Source: Salinicoccus sediminis (GTDB lineage Bacteria > Bacillota > Bacilli > Staphylococcales > Salinicoccaceae). From it: a stretch of 64,000 nucleotides of DNA. The stretch covers positions 248,001 through 312,000 of the forward strand of contig NZ_LAYZ01000001.1 of NCBI RefSeq assembly GCF_000986795.1, in the 5' to 3' direction. A program made the translations under genes and the position numbers. How positions within the stretch are numbered: position 1 is the stretch's first letter; each line of letters opens with the position of its first letter. Of the stretch, positions 57,794 through 64,000 are shown piece by piece. The notes under the pieces are model-generated. The model worked only from the letters and a program-made list of their open reading frames with translations. It was not told where the DNA came from and did no database searches.

Positions 57794-58864
57794 ATGCAAT
57801 ATAATATTCTCGTTCTCAATCTTGGAAGTACATCGACCAAGGTTGCAATCTACAATAACCTGACAAACATTGCCGAAGATACGCTCAGCCATCCGGCAGA
57901 GGAAACAGTGAAACCCATGGCGGAACAGATTGAATATCGGCTGGATGCCATACTCTCATTCCTTGCAGAGCAGAAGTTCGATCCGTCCTCCATCGATATC
58001 GTCAGCGCGCGCGGAGGCACCCTGAGACCGATCGAGGGCGGCACGTATAATATCAGCCCTCAGATGGTTTCGGACCTATCGGAAAGCGCCTACGGCAGGC
58101 ATGCCTCCAATATGAGCGGCCTCATAGCCGACAGATTCCGTAAAAAATACGGCTGCGAAGCAGTGATCACCGACCCCGTGGTCGTCGATGAGCTCATTGA
58201 TGAAGTGCGTATGACCGGCTTGAAAGGCATAGAACGTAAATCCATCTTCCATGCGCTCAACCAGAAAGCGGTGGCAAGAAAGTATGCAGAGTCTGTGAAT
58301 AAAGAATACGGGGACATAAATGTTATCATATGCCATATGGGCGGAGGCATAACTGCCGGTGCACATCACAGGGGCAGGGTCATCGATGTGAATGACGGCC
58401 TGTCAGGCGAAGGGCCGATGAGCCCGAACAGGACCGGTTCCCTTCCCAACGGCGCGTTCGCAAAATATATCATCGACAACAGGCTGGATTATGACGCTGC
58501 TTACGAAGTCATCACTAAAGAAGGCGGCTTCATCTCCCTCGCAGGTACCCAGGATGCATTGGAACTTGAGAACAGGGCCCTTGACGGGGACAGCCCGGCG
58601 ATTGCAATCTATGAAGCGATGGCAGTGCAGATAGCCAAGGAAATCGGTTCCCGGGCGGCGATCCTGAAAGGTGAGGCCGAACAGATCATCTTTACCGGCG
58701 GACTCGCCTACAGCAAATATCTGATCGATCTCATCCGGCCATACGTCTCGTTCATCGCACCGATCACCGTCTATCCCGGAGAGGAAGAGATGTCGGCGCT
58801 GGCTGAAGGCGCATATCGTGTGATGAGCGGCGAGGAAAGCGTGAAGACCTATGAACAGGAGTGA
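57794..58864 (+). CDS. buk: Butyrate kinase (branched-chain acyl kinase)
   Basis: Makes ATP and the free branched acid from acyl phosphate. The 356-residue acetokinase-family protein has the N-terminal NLGSTSTKVAIY, the ICHMGGGITAGAHHRGRVID motif and EQIIFTGGLAYS near the C-terminus. AGGAGG lies 12 bases before the ATG, a longer spacing than usual. It follows bcd by nine bases. Confidence 0.95.
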   Translation: MQYNILVLNLGSTSTKVAIYNNLTNIAEDTLSHPAEETVKPMAEQIEYRLDAILSFLAEQKFDPSSIDIVSARGGTLRPIEGGTYNISPQMVSDLSESAYGRHASNMSGLIADRFRKKYGCEAVITDPVVVDELIDEVRMTGLKGIERKSIFHALNQKAVARKYAESVNKEYGDINVIICHMGGGITAGAHHRGRVIDVNDGLSGEGPMSPNRTGSLPNGAFAKYIIDNRLDYDAAYEVITKEGGFISLAGTQDALELENRALDGDSPAIAIYEAMAVQIAKEIGSRAAILKGEAEQIIFTGGLAYSKYLIDLIRPYVSFIAPITVYPGEEEMSALAEGAYRVMSGEESVKTYEQE

Positions 58865-58869
58865 AAAGA

Positions 58870-60288
58870 ATGGCCCATGAATATGATTTAGTAGTACTCG
58901 GCGGGGGCACGGCCGGGTATGTGGCGGCGATAAAAGCCAGTCAGCTCGGTCTGAGGACGGCAGTCGTGGAGAAAAGCCGGCTCGGCGGCACCTGCCTCCA
59001 TAAAGGTTGCATACCGACAAAAAGCATGCTCAAATCCGCCGAAGTTGCAAACACGATAAGGAATGCAGAGGATTACGGCATAGAGTCCTTCATCCCTTCC
59101 ATTTCAATGGAAAAGATACAGGCCCGGAAGGACGAAGTCGTGGATCGTATGCACGGCGGCATCAACCAGCTCATGAAGAAGAATAAGATAGACGTCTTCG
59201 ATGGCTACGGCCGCATACTGGGACCTTCCATCTTTTCTCCGATGGCGGGCACTGTCGCTGTTGAAGATCCGGAGGATGATGAAGCGGAAAGTGAAATCCT
59301 CATCAATCAGAACGTACTGATCGCCACAGGGTCTTTCCCGAAAGAACTGCCTTTCCTGCCTTTTGACGGCAATATTGTCCTGTCCAGTGATGATATGATG
59401 ACACTTGACACGGTTCCCGGCAGGATGGCAGTGGTCGGCGGTGGTGTCATCGGACTTGAATTTGCAAGTCTGCTTGCAGATCTCGGCTCCGAGGTCACAG
59501 TCATGGAAGCAGGGGACCAGATCATCCCTATGGAAGACAAGGATATCGCAGGACAGCTGAAAAAATCACTTGAAGAGAAGGGCATCGAATTCATCACCGG
59601 CATTTCGCTCAGTGAAGATTCTGTGGAAACATCCGAGTCGGATGCCACGTTTGAAATCAACGGTGAATCAAGGACCTTCGACAAAGTGCTTGTTTCTATC
59701 GGACGCGCGCCGAATGTCGACGACATCGGCCTTCCGAACACAAAGATCGTGCGTGAGAATGGGTTCATTGTCACGGATGAGCATTACCAGACCAAGGATA
59801 AGAATATATATGCGGTGGGGGATGCCATCGGCAACCTCCAGCTTGCCCACGTTGCGACAAGGGAAGCGATCATTGCCGTGGAACATATGGCGGACAGAAA
59901 ACCATATCTGCTGGATTATAAAACAGTACCAAGATGCATATATACATCTCCGGAAACCGCCTCACTCGGCTATACCGAAAAGGAATTGAAAGATGCAGGG
60001 CTTGATTACAGAACCCATAAGATACCACTTGCTGCAATTGGTAAAGCAGTCATTGCAGGAGATAAGAAAGGCTTCGGCAAACTGATTGTGGATCCCGGGA
60101 CAAAAGATATCCTCGGGGTTTCGATCATCGGACCCGGTGCAACAGAACTGATCAATGAAGCGGCACTGGCGAAATTCCTCGATGCCTCATCCCTTGAACT
60201 GGGCATGTCGGTACATGCCCATCCATCCATAGGGGAAGTTCTGATGGAGCTCGGGCTCGATGCAGACGGAATTGCAATTCATGTTTAA
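58870..60288 (+). CDS. lpdV: Dihydrolipoamide dehydrogenase, branched-chain 2-oxo-acid complex E3
   Basis: Reoxidises the lipoyl arm of BkdB and passes electrons to NAD. The 472-residue protein has the FAD motif LVVLGGGTAGYVAAI, the redox pair C42/C47 (GGTCLHKGCIPTK), the NAD motif VVGGGVIGLEFA, and the C-terminal HAHPSIGEVL with the active-site His. CAGGAG selects the ATG at 58870; the GTG at 58861 overlaps the buk stop and that site. Confidence 0.96.
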   Translation: MAHEYDLVVLGGGTAGYVAAIKASQLGLRTAVVEKSRLGGTCLHKGCIPTKSMLKSAEVANTIRNAEDYGIESFIPSISMEKIQARKDEVVDRMHGGINQLMKKNKIDVFDGYGRILGPSIFSPMAGTVAVEDPEDDEAESEILINQNVLIATGSFPKELPFLPFDGNIVLSSDDMMTLDTVPGRMAVVGGGVIGLEFASLLADLGSEVTVMEAGDQIIPMEDKDIAGQLKKSLEEKGIEFITGISLSEDSVETSESDATFEINGESRTFDKVLVSIGRAPNVDDIGLPNTKIVRENGFIVTDEHYQTKDKNIYAVGDAIGNLQLAHVATREAIIAVEHMADRKPYLLDYKTVPRCIYTSPETASLGYTEKELKDAGLDYRTHKIPLAAIGKAVIAGDKKGFGKLIVDPGTKDILGVSIIGPGATELINEAALAKFLDASSLELGMSVHAHPSIGEVLMELGLDADGIAIHV

Positions 60289-60301
60289 GGAGGACAAACG
60301 C

Positions 60302-61297
60302 TTGATGGATTATAAAGAAGCGGGACTCGAAAAAGAGGACCTCAAGGAAATATATCGCACGATGCTTCTCGCCAGAAAACTCGATGAGCGGATGTGGCTT
60401 TTGAACAGGGCGGGGAAACTGCCGTTCGTCATCTCATGCCAGGGACAGGAGGCGACCCAGGTCGGAGCCGGCTATGCACTGAATAAGGAAGTGGACATAA
60501 TCAGCCCGTATTACAGGGACCTGGCACTTGTCACTCATTTCGGCATGACACCGGAGGAGACGATGCTTTCTGCTTTTGCCAAAAAGGGTGACATCTCAAG
60601 CGGCGGCAAGCAGATGCCGTCACACTTCAGTAAAAAGGAAAATAACATCCTGACCCAGGGCTCCTGTGTGGCAACGCAGGTGCTGCATGCCGTTGGTGCG
60701 AGCTTCAAATTCAAGATGGACAACGAAGCGCGTGTTGCAGTCACGACACTCGGTGAGGGTTCTTCCAACCAGGGCGATTTCCACGAAGGTCTGAACTTTG
60801 TCGGGGTTCATAATCTGCCTTTCATATGCATCATCGAGAACAACAAATATGCAATCAGTGTGCCACGGCAGCTGCAGTACGGGGCTGACAAACTGTCGGA
60901 CAGGGCCGTAGGTTACGGCATGCACGGGGAACATATAGACGGCAACGACCCGATCGCAGTCTACAAGGCAGTGAAGGAAGCCAGGGAACGTGCAGTCAAA
61001 GGAGAAGGCGGGACATTGATCGAAGCGATGTCGACCAGGCTTACAGCACATTCTTCGGATGATGATGATTCCTACCGTGAAAAGACTGAACGTGAAGGTA
61101 TCAGGGAAGAAGACTGCATTACAAAGTTCAGAGCATACATGGTGGAACATGAAGTTGCAGATGATGAATGGTTTGATGCACTCGGGGCAGAACTCAAAAA
61201 ACAGGTGACTGATGCAACCAAAGCTGCCGAGAAGGCCCCTTATCCGGATGCTTCAGAAGCACTGACAAACGTGTACGAGGAGGTAAAACATGGCTAA
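60302..61297 (+). CDS. bkdAA: Branched-chain 2-oxo-acid dehydrogenase E1 alpha subunit
   Basis: Thiamine-diphosphate subunit that decarboxylates branched 2-oxo acids. At 331 aa it shows FVISCQGQEATQVGAGYAL, the ThDP motif LGEGSSNQGDFHEGLNF, and HSSDDDDSYRE with the phosphorylation-loop position. AAGGAGG is eight bases before TTG 60302, with an ATG directly after it at 60305; either gives essentially the same protein. It overlaps bkdAB by eight bases. Confidence 0.95.
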   Translation: MMDYKEAGLEKEDLKEIYRTMLLARKLDERMWLLNRAGKLPFVISCQGQEATQVGAGYALNKEVDIISPYYRDLALVTHFGMTPEETMLSAFAKKGDISSGGKQMPSHFSKKENNILTQGSCVATQVLHAVGASFKFKMDNEARVAVTTLGEGSSNQGDFHEGLNFVGVHNLPFICIIENNKYAISVPRQLQYGADKLSDRAVGYGMHGEHIDGNDPIAVYKAVKEARERAVKGEGGTLIEAMSTRLTAHSSDDDDSYREKTEREGIREEDCITKFRAYMVEHEVADDEWFDALGAELKKQVTDATKAAEKAPYPDASEALTNVYEEVKHG

Positions 61298-62273
61298 AAT
61301 ATCCTACCTTCAGGCGATCAGAGAAGCGCTTGACTATGAAATGGGACAGGATGAAAATGTATTCGTCCTCGGAGAGGATGTCGGCAAAAAAGGCGGCGTC
61401 TTCAAAGTCACGGAAGGGCTTCAGGAAAAATACGGGGAACTGAGATGCCTTGATACGCCGCTTGCGGAATCCAATATTGTGGGCACAAGCATAGGCGCGG
61501 CGATGATGGGGAAACGTCCCGTTGCAGAAATCCAGTTTGCCGAGTATATCCTGCCGGCAACGAACCAGATCCTGAATGAAGCGGCAAAAATAAGATACCG
61601 CTCAAACGGTGACTGGAACTGTCCGATGGTGATCCGTTCGCCATTCGGCGGCGGTATCCACGGTGCACTCTACCATTCACAGTCGATCGAAACTGTGTTC
61701 ACTTCGACACCTGGCCTCAAAGTAGTCATCCCGTCCACGCCGGCCGATGCGAAAGGACTGTTGATTTCTGCCATCAGAGACAACGATCCGGTCCTGTTCT
61801 TCGAACATAAAAAAGCATACCGGCTGCTCAAGGAAGAAGTGCCGGAAGGCGATTATACAGTACCGATCGGCAAGGCGGATGTGAAACGCCAAGGTGACGA
61901 CATCACCGTCATCACCTACGGCCTTTGTGTAAACTATGCACTCCAGGCGGCAGAACGGCTGTCGAAAGACGGATATGAAGCAGAAGTGCTCGATTTGAGA
62001 ACTGTTTATCCACTGGATAAGGAAAGCATCATTGAAGCCGCATCAAAAACGGGCAAAGTGCTCCTTGTGACCGAAGATAATCTCGAGGGCAGTGTCATGA
62101 GCGAAGTCTCCGCCATCATTGCAGAGAACTGCCTGTATGACCTGGATGCACCGGTAATGCGACTGGCCGGTCCGGATGTACCATCGATGCCGTACTCACC
62201 GCCGATGGAAGACTTCTTCATGGTCAATCCGGAAAAGATAGAAGCGAAAATGAAAGAGCTTGCAGAGCACTAA
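61290..62273 (+). CDS. bkdAB: Branched-chain 2-oxo-acid dehydrogenase E1 beta subunit
   Basis: Partner of BkdAA in the E1 heterotetramer, 327 aa, the B. subtilis length. Features include VFVLGEDVGKKGGVFKVTEG, TPLAESNIVGTSIGAAM, and the C-terminal transketolase domain with EVLDLRTVYPLD. GGAGG precedes the ATG, which lies inside the end of bkdAA. The product feeds branched acyl-CoA primers to anteiso/iso fatty acids. Confidence 0.96.
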   Translation: MAKISYLQAIREALDYEMGQDENVFVLGEDVGKKGGVFKVTEGLQEKYGELRCLDTPLAESNIVGTSIGAAMMGKRPVAEIQFAEYILPATNQILNEAAKIRYRSNGDWNCPMVIRSPFGGGIHGALYHSQSIETVFTSTPGLKVVIPSTPADAKGLLISAIRDNDPVLFFEHKKAYRLLKEEVPEGDYTVPIGKADVKRQGDDITVITYGLCVNYALQAAERLSKDGYEAEVLDLRTVYPLDKESIIEAASKTGKVLLVTEDNLEGSVMSEVSAIIAENCLYDLDAPVMRLAGPDVPSMPYSPPMEDFFMVNPEKIEAKMKELAEH

Positions 62274-62288
62274 GAGGGGGATAGGTTA

Positions 62289-63542
62289 ATGGAAGAAGTA
62301 TTGATGCCCAAACTGGGTGAAAGTGTAACAGAAGGCACAATAGAAAAATGGCTCGTCAAGCCGGGAGATACAGTCGAAGAATATGATGCATTATGCGAAG
62401 TCATCACCGATAAAGTGACTGCCGAGGTGCCGTCAGTCTTTGACGGTACCATTAAAGAGCTTCTCGTGGATGAAGGGGATACAGTAGAAGTCGGCACGCC
62501 GATCTGCATGATGGAAACTGAAGGCGGAGCGGATGAACCCGCTGTTGAATCTGTTGAAGAACCGACCCCGGCACCCCGGGAACCCGCCCCCCGGTCCGAA
62601 GCCCCGGAGAAAGCCGATGCACGAAAAGGCACACGGATTTCACCGGTGGTCATGAGGCTCGCCAGTGAAAACGGCATCGATCTCGATGAGGTCACCGGCA
62701 CTGGATTCGAGGGCAGGGTCACAAAGAAGGATATACTGAAAGTGATGGAGGAAGGGCCATCCGAAAAGCGTGTTCCAGCAGAGGAAAAAGAGAGCACTCC
62801 CGTTTCAGAACCCGCTCCGGAACCCCAGGCGGGACAGCCTGCGGCCGGAGAGGAAATTCCCGTCACCGGCGTCCGCAAGGCGATTGCAAACAAGATGGTC
62901 CAGTCCAGCCAGGAAATCCCCCATGCATGGCTGATGATGGAAGTTGATGCGACGAACCTCGTCAATGTCAGAAACAGTCACAAGGCTTCCTTCAGGGAAA
63001 AGGAGGGCTATAACCTCACTTTCTTCAGCTTTTTTGTAAAAGCTGTGGCCGAGACACTCAAAGAGTATCCAATACTCAACAGTTCATGGCAGGGTGACAA
63101 GATCGTTGTCAACAAAGACATCAATATCTCCATCGCTGTCGCAGGCGATGATAAGCTGTATGTACCAGTCATCAGAAATGCGGATGATCTTTCCATCAAA
63201 GGCATCGCAAAGCAGGTCAGCGAACTTGCCAAACTTGGCAGGAACCATCAGCTGACGCAAAAGCACATGGAGGGCGGAACATTCACAGTCAACAACACCG
63301 GCGCCTTCGGGTCTGTACAGTCCATGGGCATCATCAATCATCCGCAAGCGGCGATACTGCAGGTGGAATCCATAGTCAAACGTCCGGTCATCGTCGACGA
63401 CATGATTGCCGTGAGACATATGGTGAACCTCTGCCTCTCCATCGACCACCGCATACTTGACGGACTGGTTGCCGGAGAGTTCCTGAAAGCTGTCAAAACG
63501 AGAATTGAAAGCTACTCAACTGAACACACATCAGTTTACTGA
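62289..63542 (+). CDS. bkdB: Branched-chain 2-oxo-acid dehydrogenase E2 (lipoamide acyltransferase)
   Basis: Core acyltransferase, 417 aa. The lipoyl domain (1-80) has EVITDKVTAEVPS with lipoyl-K42. An Ala/Pro/Glu-rich linker follows, then the E3/E1-binding domain (ISPVVMRLASENGIDL, about 118-150), a second linker, and the catalytic domain with SIDHRILDG (His and Asp). It depends on lipoylation, linking it to LipM at 40.8 kb. Last gene of the operon; no T-run terminator was found after it. Confidence 0.96.
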   Translation: MEEVLMPKLGESVTEGTIEKWLVKPGDTVEEYDALCEVITDKVTAEVPSVFDGTIKELLVDEGDTVEVGTPICMMETEGGADEPAVESVEEPTPAPREPAPRSEAPEKADARKGTRISPVVMRLASENGIDLDEVTGTGFEGRVTKKDILKVMEEGPSEKRVPAEEKESTPVSEPAPEPQAGQPAAGEEIPVTGVRKAIANKMVQSSQEIPHAWLMMEVDATNLVNVRNSHKASFREKEGYNLTFFSFFVKAVAETLKEYPILNSSWQGDKIVVNKDINISIAVAGDDKLYVPVIRNADDLSIKGIAKQVSELAKLGRNHQLTQKHMEGGTFTVNNTGAFGSVQSMGIINHPQAAILQVESIVKRPVIVDDMIAVRHMVNLCLSIDHRILDGLVAGEFLKAVKTRIESYSTEHTSVY

Positions 63543-63553
63543 CCTTTACAAAA

Positions 63554-63589
63554 ACTTTGATTCAATATAGAATTGAATCAAAGTATACT
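63554..63589 (+). promoter_or_regulatory. Promoter with perfect inverted-repeat operator upstream of the bacilliredoxin gene
   Basis: Arms ACTTTGATTCAAT (63554-63566) and ATTGAATCAAAGT (63572-63584) are exact complements around a five-base spacer. They overlap TTCAAT (-35, 63561-63566), N17, TATACT (-10, 63584-63589). No T-run follows, so it is not an intrinsic terminator. The layout is that of a repressor operator. The repressor is unknown; MarR- or TetR-like dimers bind sites of this size. Confidence 0.75.
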
Positions 63590-63634
63590 AAGTAGCTCGG
63601 ATGAAAGAAGAGCTGCTCCAAAGGAGTTTTTGTG

Positions 63635-64000
63635 ATGAATATGGATTTCAACCTCTACATGAATGATGTAGTCAGCCAGGCAAGAAACGAAATGCGTGAA
63701 TCCGGATATACAGAATTGACCACACCTGAAATGGTGGATGAATATCTGGGCAAGGAAGGCACTTCACTTGTCATGATCAACTCGGTCTGCGGATGTGCCG
63801 GCGGCATCGCCCGTCCTGCTGCAAAGCATGCCCTCAACTATGACAGGCTCCCAACACAGCTGCTGACCGTATTTGCCGGGCAGGATAAGGAAGCGACGGA
63901 GCAGGTCCGTGAAAAAGCGACTGAATTCCTGCCGTCCTCACCTTCATTCGCCCTGTTCAAAGACGGTAAAATCGTAGATATGATCGAAAGGCATGAAATT
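63635..64000 (+). CDS. brxB: Bacilliredoxin BrxA/BrxB (YphP/YqiW family), 3' end cut by window
   Basis: De-bacillithiolase of the thioredoxin-fold DUF1094 family; removes bacillithiol from protein cysteines after oxidative stress. The first 122 residues are seen (family about 145). The active-site CGC motif is C52-G53-C54 in [22 protein letters not shown] is eight bases before the ATG at 63635. YqiW (BrxB) lies near bkdB in B. subtilis, which favours BrxB. A palindromic operator overlaps its promoter. The final 20 or so residues lie beyond the window. Confidence 0.92.
   Translation, partial: MNMDFNLYMNDVVSQARNEMRESGYTELTTPEMVDEYLGKEGTSLVMINSVCGCAGGIARPAAKHALNYDRLPTQLLTVFAGQDKEATEQVREKATEFLPSSPSFALFKDGKIVDMIERHEI

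Noticed and set aside
63554-63584. Inverted repeat after bkdB as an intrinsic terminator
   Set aside because: No T-run follows either arm, and a -10 element overlaps its right edge; operator is the better reading.

Overview
The window is a chromosomal backbone segment of a low-to-moderate-GC, Gram-positive, non-sporulating coccus of the Staphylococcaceae. A Salinicoccus/Jeotgalicoccus/Macrococcus-type lineage is my inference; I cannot name the species. The evidence is a Staphylococcus-type single-chain glycyl-tRNA synthetase, SigA, GcvPA/GcvPB and PBP3-like proteins, many TTG starts with strong Shine-Dalgarno sites, and a gene order that follows both Bacillus subtilis (glyQS-ccpN-yqfL-dnaG-sigA-cccA-trmK-yqfO ... 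comG ... gcv ... efp-acc ... bkd) and Staphylococcus. Against S. aureus itself are the MEP isoprenoid genes (ispH, ispG, dxs), a membrane-anchored cytochrome c, and a pst operon sitting between the PBP gene and the folate cyclo-ligase gene.

Layout. 1-1.54 kb: 5' part of glyQS (minus) with its T-box leader. 1.6-8.3 kb: the ccpN / PPDK-regulator / dnaG / sigA macromolecular-synthesis block, then cccA, trmK and yqfO. 8.3-15.8 kb: ispH, cshB, nfo, the Zur-controlled znuC-znuB-zur operon, ispG and a DUF1189 gene. 16-24 kb: sodA, a small frameshifted secreted-protein remnant, a class B PBP, and pstSCAB-phoU behind a textbook PhoP box. 24-32 kb: folate cyclo-ligase, rhomboid protease, yqgQ, glucokinase, an SDR, argGH, and small membrane proteins around an MBL hydrolase. 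32-36 kb: the seven-gene comG competence pseudopilus operon behind a ComK-like box, then aroK. 36-43.4 kb: glycine riboswitch, gcvT-gcvPA-gcvPB, an inactive-looking rhodanese, lipM, and a minus-strand membrane/lipoprotein group. 43.5-55.6 kb: M24 peptidase, efp, accBC, Asp23-like, nusB, xseAB, ispA, dxs, tlyA, argR, recN. 55.7-64 kb: the branched-chain 2-oxo-acid catabolic operon ptb-bcd-buk-lpdV-bkdAA-bkdAB-bkdB, then the start of a bacilliredoxin gene.

How parts connect. CcpN and the PPDK regulator tie the first operon to gluconeogenesis. IspH, IspG, Dxs and IspA are four isoprenoid steps, with IspA making farnesyl-PP. LipM serves lipoylation of the glycine-cleavage H protein and of the Bkd E2 subunit, both represented here. 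ArgR (53.2 kb) very likely controls argGH (28 kb) and itself, because both promoters carry a near-identical operator. Zur controls its own operon through up to three sites.

I saw no prophage, insertion sequence, CRISPR array, tRNA, rRNA or defence system, and nothing that I would call a new multi-gene system. The most worthwhile leads are regulatory: a perfect 13-bp-arm inverted repeat over the bacilliredoxin promoter, three phased Zur-like sites, a four-unit PhoP box with exact 11-bp periodicity, a two-box ComK-like site at comG, a matched ARG-box pair, and a possible CTG start for comGB.
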